In this document: one piece after another, positions 17,776 to 26,833 of the stretch
Layout of the letters: the number at the start of each line of letters is the position of its first letter
Position numbering within the stretch: the first letter of the stretch is position 1
Source of the DNA: Taylorella asinigenitalis ATCC 700933
GTDB taxonomy: Bacteria; Pseudomonadota; Gammaproteobacteria; Burkholderiales; Burkholderiaceae_B
Direction of reading: 5' to 3'
Assembly (NCBI RefSeq): GCF_000687755.1
Contig: NZ_JHXN01000009.1
Location: 1-64,000 of the forward strand
Length of the DNA: 64,000 nt
The notes under the pieces: generated by a model
The model's input: only the letters and a program-made list of their open reading frames with translations
Told to the model about the DNA's origin: nothing
The model's database searches: none
Position numbers and translations under genes: made by a program

Positions 17776-18444
17776 TTAACAGAGTCCTAAACAGTGTGGA
17801 TTCTGATGGTTTTTAGCATAATATTCAGTAACTATCTTAAGCACTTCATCTGCATCATCCGTAACGGAAATTAGATCTAAATCTTTGGGTGAAATATAAC
17901 CATTTGCAAGCTGTCCATTTTTAATGAAATCTAATAATCCTGACCAGAATTCACTTCCAACTAAAATAATGGGTGCTTTATTTGCTTTGCCTGTCTGCAC
18001 TAAAGTTAGGGCTTCAAATAATTCATCCATAGTGCCGAATCCGCCTGGCATAATTATGTATGCCCAGCTATTCATAAAAAAAGTGGTTTTTCTAGAGACA
18101 AAATATTTAAAATAAATGCTTTGAGATTGATATGGATTATTGGTCGTTTCATGCGGTAATTTAATATTTAATCCGATACTATGACCATTAACTTCATGTG
18201 CACCTCTGTTAGCGGCTTCCATTATCCCAGGTCCACCACCTGAGATAATAGTAAAACCAGCAGAAGCTAACTTTCTGCTAATATCAGTTGTTAGTGCATA
18301 AAGTGGATCATCTTGTTTTATACGAGCACTACCAAAGATACTTAGTGCTTGAGTTACATTTTTTAGATGAGATGCTGCATCTTGAAGTTCACCAGCAATC
18401 TCTGTAATTTGACCTTGTATAGTTTTAGATCTTAATTCGACCAT
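17776..18444 (-). CDS. LOG family protein (TIGR00730-type nucleotide phosphoribohydrolase)
   Basis: The 222-residue protein has the family's Rossmann motifs: SGGGPGIMEAANRGA and PGGFGTMDELFEALT, the nucleotide-monophosphate binding and catalytic signature of LOG-type phosphoribohydrolases (often misnamed lysine decarboxylases). An N-terminal extension of about 30 residues precedes the core. Its ATG shares two bases with the polA ATG on the other strand (CATG at 18442-18445). The mutM stop region follows immediately downstream (1 nt between genes). Confidence 0.88.
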   Translation of the reverse strand: MVELRSKTIQGQITEIAGELQDAASHLKNVTQALSIFGSARIKQDDPLYALTTDISRKLASAGFTIISGGGPGIMEAANRGAHEVNGHSIGLNIKLPHETTNNPYQSQSIYFKYFVSRKTTFFMNSWAYIIMPGGFGTMDELFEALTLVQTGKANKAPIILVGSEFWSGLLDFIKNGQLANGYISPKDLDLISVTDDADEVLKIVTEYYAKNHQNPHCLGLC

Positions 18445-21169
18445 GAAGAAAACCTTGTTATTAGTAGATGGTTCTAGTTTTTTGTATAGAGCTCATTTCG
18501 CGATGCCAAACTTGCGTAGCCCTGATGGTGAGCCTTCAGGAGCAATTTTTGGCTTAATTAATATGATGAAACGTACGCAAATAATAACTAAACCTGATTT
18601 TATAGCATGCGTTTTTGATGCACCAGGTAAAACATTTAGGCACGACTTATATAAAGAATATAAAGCTCATCGACCTGCTATGCCAGATGACTTAAGAGAT
18701 CAAATTGAGTCAGTTCATCAAGCTATAGATGCTCTAGGATGCAATATTATAATGCAATCGGGGGTGGAGGCTGACGATATCATTGCCACCTTAGCGGACT
18801 ACGCCACAAAAAATCAGATTAAAACAGTAATCGCTACTGGGGATAAGGATATCGCTCAACTCGTAAATAGTAATGTTGAAATTATTACTGGAAAAGAGGA
18901 AATCCTAGATAGAAACGGAGTTTTGGAAAAGTATGGTGTCTATCCAGAGCAAATAATTGATTATTTAATGCTTATGGGTGATAACTCGGATAATATTCCA
19001 GGCGTAGATAAGGTGGGCCCTAAAACTGCAAGCAAATGGCTACAAGAATATGGCACATTGGAGAATCTTCTACAAAATATTGACTCACTTAAAGGTAAGG
19101 TTGCTCAAAATTTAAAAGAAGCTAGTCCGCAATTTGAATTGACTAGAAAATTAGTAACCATCAAAAATGATTGCGATATTAGTCAGTGGGTTTCATCGAT
19201 GGATGATTTGCTACCTAAAGATAAGGATTATGCTGTTCTTAAGGAGATATATACGCGATATGGTTTTAAAACATTTTTAAAAGACTTAGAGCGGATAGAT
19301 GAGCTCTCTAATGAAGAAAATGATATGGGTGGAGAAGGCGAGGGCATTGCCACCATAGAAAATATAGAAACTAACTATAAGTTAGTAGATACAAAAGAGG
19401 CATTAGCTGAGTGTATTGAAAATATTCAGAAGGCGGATTTAGTTGCAATTGATACGGAGACAAATAGTCTAGATCAAATGCAAGCTAGGCTTGTTGGTAT
19501 CAGTCTATCAACAGAGATCGGCAAGGCTTGGTATATACCCGTGGCACATCAAAATGAGCTTGGCATAAAGCAGCTTGATAAAGCTGAAGTTTTAGATGCT
19601 TTGAGGCCGTGGCTTGAGTCAGAAAAGCAAAATAAGATTCTTCAAAATGCAAAATATGATATGCATGTGTTCGCAAACGAAGGTATATCGCTGCGTGGTA
19701 TTAAGCACGATACTATGGTATTGGCTTATGTAATCGATACAAATCAGAAAGTAGGTTTGGAGGCTTTGGCAGAGAAATATCTGAGCAGAAAGGGGTATAG
19801 CTATGAGGATATTTGTGGAAAAGGGGCTAAGGCCATAACTTTTGACTATGTGCCGTTGGATAAAGCGACTCAGTATGCATGTGAGGATGCGGATTTTACT
19901 TTTCACTTGCTAAGTGTGATTAAACCTCTATTAGATATATCAGAGGGTTTGCAATTTATATATGATTTGGAGATGAAAGTATTGCCAGTTTTATTTGATA
20001 TGGAAAGAGCTGGTGTACGAATTGATTCTAAAAAATTGCTTAATCAGTCAGAAGGTATTTCTGAACGTCTTAAGGAACTGGAAGGAAAAATATATGAATT
20101 GGCTGGTGAAGAATTTAATATTAATTCTCCAAAGCAGTTAAGTGAAATTTTATTTAATAAATTAAAACTTGAAGCACAACGTAAAACAAAAAGAGATATT
20201 GGATCGACCGATGAAGATACGCTTCAAAAGCTAGCACTGGACCACCCTATTGCTGTTCATTTGCTTGATTATCGCAGTTTGTCTAAGCTTAAATCGACAT
20301 ATACGGACAAGTTGCCGACTATGGTATCAAAAAAGACAAACCGCGTGCATACTGTGTTCTCGCAAACAACTGTGATTTCTGGAAGGTTATCCTCTTTTGA
20401 CCCGAATTTACAAAATATTCCTGTTAGAAATGATGATGGACGTATGGTGCGACAGGCTTTTATCGCACAAGATGGTTTTAAACTCGTATCTGCAGATTAT
20501 TCGCAAGTAGAGTTGCGACTTATGGCTCATATCTCAGATGATGACGGGATGAAAAAGGCATTTAAAAAAGGCTTGGATATTCACAGATCTACTGCATCTG
20601 AAGTTTTTGGTGTACCTATTGAGGAAGTTCAGGATAGTCAAAGGAGAGCGGCTAAGGCTATTAATTTTGGATTGATTTATGGCATGGGTGCTTTTGCTTT
20701 AAGTAATAATCTCGGAATTGATCGCATGACGGCACAAAACTATATCATGACTTATTTCGACCGTTACCCTAACGTAAAGCACTTTATGGATAATATAAAA
20801 CTTAAAGCGTTAAATGATGGATTTGTAGAGACGATCTATGGAAGACGTATCTATCTGCATGGCATTGAAAACTCTAAAGGTGCTCAAAGATCGGCTATAG
20901 AAAGAGTAGCAATAAATGCACCTGTTCAAGGCAGTGCGGCCGATATTATCAAAATGGCTATGGTGGCTGTACATGATTGGCTTAAATCTGAAAATCTAAA
21001 ATCAAGATTGATTTTGCAAGTGCACGATGAGTTGATTATTGAAACTCATGAAACAGAAATCGATTTAATTAAAGAGAAATTACCGCAATTAATGCAGGAT
21101 GTAGCCGATTTGAGTGTGCCGTTAATAGCGGAAGTAAGTGTAGGGGAAAATTGGGATGAAGCACATTAA
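18443..21169 (+). CDS. polA: DNA polymerase I
   Basis: Pol I fills gaps and removes RNA primers. The 908-residue protein keeps all three domains: 5' nuclease (LLLVDGSSFLYRAHFA, GVEADDIIATLA), 3'-5' proofreading exonuclease with intact carboxylates (AIDTETNSLD, ILQNAKYD, YACEDADF) and the polymerase (motif A SADYSQVELRL, motif C LQVHDELIIE). The ATG at 18443 is the only in-frame start close to the conserved N-terminus; no clear ribosome site is visible. A strong terminator follows. Confidence 0.97.
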   Translation: MKKTLLLVDGSSFLYRAHFAMPNLRSPDGEPSGAIFGLINMMKRTQIITKPDFIACVFDAPGKTFRHDLYKEYKAHRPAMPDDLRDQIESVHQAIDALGCNIIMQSGVEADDIIATLADYATKNQIKTVIATGDKDIAQLVNSNVEIITGKEEILDRNGVLEKYGVYPEQIIDYLMLMGDNSDNIPGVDKVGPKTASKWLQEYGTLENLLQNIDSLKGKVAQNLKEASPQFELTRKLVTIKNDCDISQWVSSMDDLLPKDKDYAVLKEIYTRYGFKTFLKDLERIDELSNEENDMGGEGEGIATIENIETNYKLVDTKEALAECIENIQKADLVAIDTETNSLDQMQARLVGISLSTEIGKAWYIPVAHQNELGIKQLDKAEVLDALRPWLESEKQNKILQNAKYDMHVFANEGISLRGIKHDTMVLAYVIDTNQKVGLEALAEKYLSRKGYSYEDICGKGAKAITFDYVPLDKATQYACEDADFTFHLLSVIKPLLDISEGLQFIYDLEMKVLPVLFDMERAGVRIDSKKLLNQSEGISERLKELEGKIYELAGEEFNINSPKQLSEILFNKLKLEAQRKTKRDIGSTDEDTLQKLALDHPIAVHLLDYRSLSKLKSTYTDKLPTMVSKKTNRVHTVFSQTTVISGRLSSFDPNLQNIPVRNDDGRMVRQAFIAQDGFKLVSADYSQVELRLMAHISDDDGMKKAFKKGLDIHRSTASEVFGVPIEEVQDSQRRAAKAINFGLIYGMGAFALSNNLGIDRMTAQNYIMTYFDRYPNVKHFMDNIKLKALNDGFVETIYGRRIYLHGIENSKGAQRSAIERVAINAPVQGSAADIIKMAMVAVHDWLKSENLKSRLILQVHDELIIETHETEIDLIKEKLPQLMQDVADLSVPLIAEVSVGENWDEAH

Positions 21170-21194
21170 TTTCCTTCACCTTACGTAAATTGAA

Positions 21195-21224
21195 AAAGGC
21201 CCATTGAGTGGGCCTTTATTTATT
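21195..21224 (+). terminator. Intrinsic terminator after polA (probably bidirectional)
   Basis: A 9-bp perfect stem, AAAGGCCCA (21195-21203) and TGGGCCTTT (21209-21217), closes a 5-nt loop and is followed by ATTTATTT. On the other strand the hairpin is followed by TTTTTCAATTT, so it may also stop transcripts from htpX. Confidence 0.9.
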
Positions 21225-22182
21225 TAAAAAATCCTGACCTATCAAAGTCTTTATTTAGTGGTTTATTTTTGGATTGTGAAACTTGAGTTTGAGTAACCTG
21301 AGGTCTTTCGAAGTTTTTAGGATTCGCCTTCCAATTTTGAAGACTAGCTATACGTTTTTCGATAGGAGGGTGTGTAGATAATACGCCCCCAAAACAGATT
21401 CCGAAAGCAGCAAATCCACTAGGTAATTTTGCTGAATCTTTTAAGCCACCTAAAACACTTAAAGCATCAATCATAGACTGATTATTTTGAAGTAAGTCAG
21501 CAGAACCACTATCAGCCCTGAATTCTCTTCGACGAGAGTACCAACAGATAATTAAAGTGGCAATGCCTCCGAGAAAGGTCTGCAATACAAAATAAACGCC
21601 GAAGTACATAAATCCACCTCCGCGATTATCTCTAGCAACTGCTCTGCCAATTAAACGAGATAAGAAAATAACAAATGTGTTTAATACACCTTGAAGAAGA
21701 GTCATAGTGACCATATCCCCATTTTTAATATGAGACATTTCGTGGCCAATAACTGCTTCAACTTCATCTTTATTCATGCTTTGCAAAAGACCTGTAGACA
21801 CGGCTACCAATGAGTTATTTTTGCTAGGACCAGTTGCAAATGCATTTGGTGCACCTTGGAAAATTCCAACTTCAGGGCGTTTTACATTAGCAGCGTCAGC
21901 TAATTTGTAAGTAGTATTTAAGATCCATCTTTCTGCTTCGTTGCGTGGAGCATTAGGGTCAATCATCTGTAAACCCATAGTGGTTTTAGCAACAGTTTTA
22001 CTTAAAAGAAGTGAAATGAAAGAACCAGTAAAACCGAAGATTAGAGAAAAAATGCCTAATGTAACAGTTTCGTTTGATGTGATTCCATATTGTTCAAGAA
22101 ATGGTGACAATAGAAAAAACATAATCATTAGTAGGGCTACTACAGCTAAGTTAGTAATAGCCAATAAAAGGAAGCTTTTCAT
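21220..22182 (-). CDS. htpX: HtpX, membrane zinc metalloprotease
   Basis: HtpX is an inner-membrane M48 protease in membrane protein quality control. The 320-residue protein has two N-terminal membrane segments (about 5-25 and 37-60), the HExxH motif as VIGHEMSHIKNGD, further membrane segments near 155-215, and the third zinc ligand glutamate expected in RREFRADSGSADL. The C-terminus carries about 25 extra polar residues compared with E. coli (293). It stands alone between polA and the DMT transporter gene. Confidence 0.95.
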   Translation of the reverse strand: MKSFLLLAITNLAVVALLMIMFFLLSPFLEQYGITSNETVTLGIFSLIFGFTGSFISLLLSKTVAKTTMGLQMIDPNAPRNEAERWILNTTYKLADAANVKRPEVGIFQGAPNAFATGPSKNNSLVAVSTGLLQSMNKDEVEAVIGHEMSHIKNGDMVTMTLLQGVLNTFVIFLSRLIGRAVARDNRGGGFMYFGVYFVLQTFLGGIATLIICWYSRRREFRADSGSADLLQNNQSMIDALSVLGGLKDSAKLPSGFAAFGICFGGVLSTHPPIEKRIASLQNWKANPKNFERPQVTQTQVSQSKNKPLNKDFDRSGFFK

Positions 22183-22272
22183 TAAAATATCCTGTAGAGG
22201 GTGGAAATGTCTTGATGAAATAAAATCTATTAAATTATACTAAATAGAATTTTTTTTATTATTTACAAGAAT

Positions 22273-23208
22273 ATGCAGTCTTTCTGGATGTTACTTGCGA
22301 GCATAATGTTTGCTATTATGGGGGCAACGATCAAAATCTCTTATGATTTTGGTATGAGTACTCCTATGATTGTTGTGTTCAGAGGAATGCCTTCATTTAT
22401 TATCATTTTTGTGTGGGTGATACTAACCCACAAATCTCTTAAAACTAAATACCTTGGCTTACATATAAAAAGGAATGTACTCGGAACTACGTCGATGTGG
22501 CTTAATTTCAATGCATTGAATTTATTGCCACTTGCAACTAGTACCAGTTTGAACTATTCCTCATCTTTATTTTTAGGCCTCTATCTTGTTTTAATTACTT
22601 GGCGCAAACATGCTAATTGGGGAAAATTAGGCTCTTTAGTCGTTGGGTTTTTTGGTATTTTATTAATACTAAGGCCTAGTATTGGACATGATCAGTATCT
22701 CGGAGCTGCTTTTGGTTTGGGAAGTGGGATTCTGGCAGCATTTGCTATGTTGCAAGTTAGGTCTTTAGGTGCGACAGGTGAACCTGTTTGGAGAACCGTA
22801 TTTTATTTTTCCATTATGATGAGTTTAACTGGCTTAATTGCAGTTGACTATAATGAATTTGCAACCTTAGATATTAGATCTTGGATGATTTTGCTTTTGG
22901 TTGGGGTGTCTGGTCTTGGGGGTCAATTAGCCTTAACTCAAGCCTTTGGTGCTGGTTCGCCAATAGTTTCAGCCGTTCTCCAATACTCTACAATTATATT
23001 CTCGGCTATCTTAGGAATCATTATTTGGAATACCATACCAGACTTGTTGTCATGGGTTGGTATGTTGCTTGTTATTGTCGCAGGCGTGCTAGTAGTTGTT
23101 ATAGATCAAGCACGTGCTTTAAGAGTTAGATGGAAGTATATTGTTAGACATTACCATCATCACCATCATCCTCCTCATCCTCATCGAATGCACGACAGGA
23201 AGCACTAA
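22273..23208 (+). CDS. DMT-superfamily (EamA-type) transporter with histidine-rich C-terminus
   Basis: The 311-residue protein has about ten hydrophobic segments in two EamA repeats (FAIMGATIKISYDFGM, then RGMPSFIIIFVWVI; second repeat ending WVGMLLVIVAGVLVVVIDQA). The substrate is not predictable from this family. The last 20 residues are exceptional: they contain ten histidines, including a run of five, with prolines between. This cytoplasmic-side tail could bind nickel, zinc or cobalt. Its stop overlaps the sseA start (TAATG). Confidence 0.85.
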   Translation: MQSFWMLLASIMFAIMGATIKISYDFGMSTPMIVVFRGMPSFIIIFVWVILTHKSLKTKYLGLHIKRNVLGTTSMWLNFNALNLLPLATSTSLNYSSSLFLGLYLVLITWRKHANWGKLGSLVVGFFGILLILRPSIGHDQYLGAAFGLGSGILAAFAMLQVRSLGATGEPVWRTVFYFSIMMSLTGLIAVDYNEFATLDIRSWMILLLVGVSGLGGQLALTQAFGAGSPIVSAVLQYSTIIFSAILGIIIWNTIPDLLSWVGMLLVIVAGVLVVVIDQARALRVRWKYIVRHYHHHHHPPHPHRMHDRKH

Positions 23209-24044
23209 TGACATACTTGATATCCCCAGAAAAGCTAAAAGATAAGTTAGATTCAGTTAGGATTTTAGACGTTAGACATGATTTAAATGACCATTCTTGG
23301 GGACGTAAAGTATACGAAAAATCCCATATTCCTGGGTCGATATTTTTTGACCATGAAATTGATTTATGCGGTCCTAAAACAAAGCATTCGGGCAGGCATC
23401 CATTGCCAGATAGGAATCAATTCGCAAAATTTTTAGCCAGAAATGGAATTGCTTTTGATGATGAAGTTATAGCCTACGATAATGGTGTATTAATGTTCGC
23501 TACACATATGTGGTGGATGCTCAGATGGCTTGGCATGAGCAATGTTAAGATTTTATCAGGCGGTTATGATGCGTGGGTGGAATTGGGATATCCTACTTCG
23601 CAAAATATTGAATCTTATAAACCTGTTGAGGAATGGGCTCCTAGAGACTCCCTAGTTCGTCTTGTAACTATGCAGGAGGTACAAAATAATCTTAAGGATA
23701 AAAAATTTGATCTACTTGATGCCCGTGTAGAGGGAAGATATAAGGGTGAATTTGAACCTATGGATCCCGTGGCTGGACATATTCCTGGTGCATTAAATCA
23801 TTCTGTGGAATTGAATCTAGAAGACTTAGGTGTTTTAAAGGAAAAAGGTGAATTAGAGGGTATATTTAAAAAAATAAATACTGACCCATCAAAAATTGTT
23901 CATCAATGTGGTTCGGGTATTACAGCCTGCTTAAATTTGTTTGCCATGGAAGAGGCGGGATTAACTGGAAGTGGCTTGTATGCAGGTTCTTGGAGCGAGT
24001 GGATAACGTATCCAGAAAATCCTGTGGTTACTAAATCAGATTAA
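23208..24044 (+). CDS. sseA: 3-mercaptopyruvate sulfurtransferase (two-domain rhodanese)
   Basis: The enzyme transfers sulfur from 3-mercaptopyruvate or thiosulfate to acceptors. The 278-residue protein has two rhodanese domains; the inactive first (VRILDVRHDLND ... GSIFFDHEIDLCG) and the active second with the catalytic cysteine in HQCGSGITACLN. The CGSGxTA loop favours mercaptopyruvate over thiosulfate (CRKGxTA). It overlaps the transporter gene by one base and the convergent hutC gene by 4 bp. Confidence 0.93.
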   Translation: MTYLISPEKLKDKLDSVRILDVRHDLNDHSWGRKVYEKSHIPGSIFFDHEIDLCGPKTKHSGRHPLPDRNQFAKFLARNGIAFDDEVIAYDNGVLMFATHMWWMLRWLGMSNVKILSGGYDAWVELGYPTSQNIESYKPVEEWAPRDSLVRLVTMQEVQNNLKDKKFDLLDARVEGRYKGEFEPMDPVAGHIPGALNHSVELNLEDLGVLKEKGELEGIFKKINTDPSKIVHQCGSGITACLNLFAMEEAGLTGSGLYAGSWSEWITYPENPVVTKSD

Positions 24045-24751
24045 TTTAAATCACCATCGAAACAGAATTTATCTCCGTTATGCCACATCTCAACATATGT
24101 GAGTGGCATTTCATTTGAGTACGTATATCTGGTGAGAACTAAAGCTGGATCGGACTCGTTCATTTTGAGTTGCAAAGCAATATCTCTAGGACAACGATAA
24201 GCATTTATTTTGTAGTGACCATTTTCTAATGGTGAATTCTTAATTAAATATTGACTAGGACTTATAGTTAAGAAATCTTGCACTTCAAATGAAGGAATTA
24301 AATTTAAGTCGACAAAACGCCTTTCGTATTGAACTGGAATGCCATCAGCCATATGAAGCATCTCTATACAAAATAAATTTTGACATTCGAAAAAAACATG
24401 AATGGCTTCCTCAGGAAGCTTTTTATGCTCTATTCGACCTTTGCGGACCAATATCGCCGAATAAAAACGTCCAGTAGCCTCAATGTCAGCCCTAATATTT
24501 CTTAAAGTAACGAAAACATTACTAAATTTTTTCTGAGCAACATATGTGCCAGCTCCACGTCTTCGCGTTAATACACCTTCGGCCGTAAGTTCAGTAACGG
24601 CTCGATTAACTGTCATACGCGATACATTAAACAATTGAGCTAACTCATGTTCGCTTGGTATTAATTGATCCATTAGCCAAACACCAGTATGAATTTGTTC
24701 CACTATATAGTTTTTAATTTTTTTGTATTCAGGCAATGTATCTTGCGTCAA
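24041..24751 (-). CDS. hutC: HutC-type GntR-family repressor
   Basis: HutC represses histidine utilisation genes and is released by urocanate. The 236-residue protein has an N-terminal winged helix (LAQLFNVSRMTVNRAVTEL, EGVLTRRRGAGTYVAQKK) and a C-terminal UTRA ligand domain with RRFVDLNLIPSF and NAYRCP. The start is a TTG at 24751 with GGAG 7 nt upstream. No intact hut enzyme gene is present; only a hutH fragment lies next to it, divergently arranged with a HutC-like operator between. So it is an orphan regulator here, possibly acting on genes elsewhere. Confidence 0.88.
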   Translation of the reverse strand: MTQDTLPEYKKIKNYIVEQIHTGVWLMDQLIPSEHELAQLFNVSRMTVNRAVTELTAEGVLTRRRGAGTYVAQKKFSNVFVTLRNIRADIEATGRFYSAILVRKGRIEHKKLPEEAIHVFFECQNLFCIEMLHMADGIPVQYERRFVDLNLIPSFEVQDFLTISPSQYLIKNSPLENGHYKINAYRCPRDIALQLKMNESDPALVLTRYTYSNEMPLTYVEMWHNGDKFCFDGDLN

Positions 24752-24867
24752 AATGTTACTCCGTAATTAAAACGATTAAATTCTATCATTGAAAATATTA
24801 ACTAAGATTGGGGTTTCACCCAAGAGCAATGATTATAGACAAATAAATAATTATGTTAAATTTTTGA

Positions 24868-24879
24868 TTGTATATACAA
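24868..24879. promoter_or_regulatory. HutC-type operator palindrome
   Basis: TTGTATATACAA is a perfect 12-bp palindrome containing the TGTA-N2-TACA core described for HutC in Pseudomonas. It lies between the hutC start and the hutH fragment, where a hut promoter operator is expected. Binding is inferred. Confidence 0.65.
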
Positions 24880-24884
24880 ATTGA

Positions 24885-25286
24885 AAAAGGTTTCTAAGAG
24901 CAAATATTAAAATTGAAGATACTGATATAGAGACTTTGCAAAGAAATCTGATTCTATCGCATTCGGTTGGCACTGGCCCTTCATTACCTGAAGATGTTGT
25001 TCGGCTTATTATGGTTATGAAAGTAGCTAGTCTTGCTCAAGGTGTATCGGGTGTACGTCGAGAGGTTATAGATTGTCTTTTGGCATTGATTAATAATGAT
25101 ATTATCCCCGACATTACTGAAAAGGGCTCTGTAGGTGCATCTGGGGATTTAGCTCCATTATCTCATATGACATTGACCATGATTGGTGAAGGCAGTGCAT
25201 ATGTGGATGGAGGATTATTGCCGTCTAATGAGGCACTGGAGCGTTTTGGTCTTAAGCCTATCAAGCTAAAAATTATTGAGAGATAA
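24885..25286 (+). pseudogene. hutH: Histidine ammonia-lyase fragment (hutH remnant)
   Basis: The frame is clearly HutH-like: [28 protein letters not shown] and [15 protein letters not shown], with the Ala-Ser-Gly that forms the MIO cofactor. It covers roughly residues 60 to 190 of a protein that is normally about 510 long. Homology starts upstream of any plausible start ([13 protein letters not shown] from 24903) and there is no start with a ribosome site. It ends at a stop after [12 protein letters not shown], so the substrate-binding C-terminal two thirds are missing. This is gene decay by deletion at both ends; it cannot encode an active enzyme. Confidence 0.9.
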
Positions 25287-25304
25287 TTTTTTTATAAGCA
25301 AAAA

Positions 25305-25330
25305 AAGGGCACTCAGTGATTGGTGCCCTT
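25305..25330 (-). terminator. Intrinsic terminator of the Rieske oxygenase gene
   Basis: On the minus strand an 8-bp stem (AAGGGCAC with GTGCCCTT, 10-nt loop) is followed by a T-run (complement of the A-run at 25301-25306). It lies just after the stop of the oxygenase gene at 25337. Confidence 0.85.
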
Positions 25331-25336
25331 AAATGT

Positions 25337-26470
25337 TTATTTCATCATTTTTCGATACCAAGCATGGAAATGTTCCATACCATCCTCAAATGGTGATTGA
25401 TATGGACCGTATTCATCCACGCCTCTGTTCATCAAAGAAAGACGTCCTTGATCCATTCTTTCAGCAATTTCATCGTCTTCTATAGCCGTTTCCATATAAG
25501 CAGCTTGCTGTGCTTCAATAAACTCTCTTTCAAAAGCTACTATTTCTTCTGGATAATAGAATTCAACAACATTTAAAGTTTTCTGAGGACCTTGTGGATA
25601 AAGGGTAGAGAGAACTAAAACATGAGGGTAAAGCTCAATCATATGCGTAGGGAAATAGGTTACCCATACAGCACCAAAATTAGGAGTTTCACCTTGACGA
25701 TAATTTAAAAGTGCATCATGCCACTTTTGATATGTTGGGCTACCAGGATTCGCTAGAGCTTGATGAACTCCAACTCTTTGAGAACTATACCAATCCGAAA
25801 AATCCCACTTCAAATCCGAACAGCTTACAAACTTTCCTAATCCTGGGTGAAAAGGCTCAACATGGTAGTCTTCTAGATAAACTTCAATAAAAGTTTTCCA
25901 GTTGTAATTACATTCATGGACAATGGCCTTATCGAACACATATTCAGAGAAATCAAATTCCGCAATTTCAAATAAAGCCTTCATATCAGAGGCTGCATCC
26001 CGTGCACCTTCAAATAAAAGACCATGACAATTTGAAAGATTAAAAGGAGTTAAGTTCTTACAGGGATTCTCTGGAAAATGTGGTGCAGCAATCTGTTCGC
26101 CCTTAGAGTCGTAAGTCCATCTATGAAGCGGGCACACAATATTTCCTCCCGTTTCCGAAAGATTTCCACGAGATAAGTTAGGGTCACTAACATTACCCGC
26201 ACGCCCTCCAAGCATTAATGCTTGACGATGTCTGCAAACATTTGAAAGTAGTTGAGGGCCACTTTCATTATGTACAAGAACACGCCCAGCTTTATCTTGT
26301 GGCAATGTATACCAGTCCCCTAATTCAGGTACTGTTTTCTCATGGGTAACATATATTGAAGAATTTTTAAAGATTCGCTCCATTTCTAGAGCAAAGTGAT
26401 TTTCATCGAAGTAAGCGGCTACTGGTAGTGTTGTTTCGCCAGATGAAAAGTTTGTTTCCTTTACGGACAT
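25337..26470 (-). CDS. Rieske-type aromatic ring-hydroxylating oxygenase, alpha subunit
   Basis: The 377-residue protein carries the Rieske [2Fe-2S] motif (CRHRQ, then CPLHRW about 35 residues later) and a C-terminal catalytic domain with the mononuclear iron motif EVYLEDYHVEPFHPG (two His). No reductase or beta subunit is nearby and the substrate cannot be told. The start at 26470 (MSVKETNF) is chosen because GGGGGGAA lies just upstream; the frame is open 12 codons further. The gene diverges from xseB, a position I recall for a similar gene in Bordetella relatives. Confidence 0.85.
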   Translation of the reverse strand: MSVKETNFSSGETTLPVAAYFDENHFALEMERIFKNSSIYVTHEKTVPELGDWYTLPQDKAGRVLVHNESGPQLLSNVCRHRQALMLGGRAGNVSDPNLSRGNLSETGGNIVCPLHRWTYDSKGEQIAAPHFPENPCKNLTPFNLSNCHGLLFEGARDAASDMKALFEIAEFDFSEYVFDKAIVHECNYNWKTFIEVYLEDYHVEPFHPGLGKFVSCSDLKWDFSDWYSSQRVGVHQALANPGSPTYQKWHDALLNYRQGETPNFGAVWVTYFPTHMIELYPHVLVLSTLYPQGPQKTLNVVEFYYPEEIVAFEREFIEAQQAAYMETAIEDDEIAERMDQGRLSLMNRGVDEYGPYQSPFEDGMEHFHAWYRKMMK

Positions 26471-26587
26471 TTCGGTTCCCCCCGATTTAAATAAACTAGA
26501 AACCACTCATCACCAAGGGTCATGTTGAGTGGACCAAATGAAATAGTATTTTATATTAAAATATACGTTTACTTCTTGGAGGCAGCT

Positions 26588-26833
26588 ATGACAAATAATG
26601 AATTTGAAACTCCTAGCAATTTTGAAGACGCTATCAGTGAACTTGAGAGTATTGTTTCTGATATGCAAAACAACAAACTGTCTTTAGAAGATTCGATGAA
26701 TAAATATAAAAGAGGTTTAGATCTTGCTAATTTTTGCAAATCTAAACTCGATGCTGCTCAAGCTCAAATTACCGTGATGCAAGAGGACGGCACTAAAAAA
26801 CCTTTGGAACAAAACACTTTTCCAATTGAATGA
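26588..26833 (+). CDS. xseB: Exodeoxyribonuclease VII small subunit
   Basis: XseB binds XseA to form exonuclease VII. From the ATG at 26588, which follows GGAGG at 26578-26582, the product has 81 residues with the family core NFEDAISELESIVSDMQNNKLSLEDSMNKYKRGLDL. The frame is open further upstream (to 26522) but lacks a ribosome site. Its end overlaps the ispA ATG by 4 nt. Confidence 0.93.
   Translation: MTNNEFETPSNFEDAISELESIVSDMQNNKLSLEDSMNKYKRGLDLANFCKSKLDAAQAQITVMQEDGTKKPLEQNTFPIE

Noticed and set aside
24936-25286. Small functional protein from the hutH region
   Set aside because: Homology continues upstream of this TTG, there is no ribosome site, and the fragment lacks most of the enzyme.
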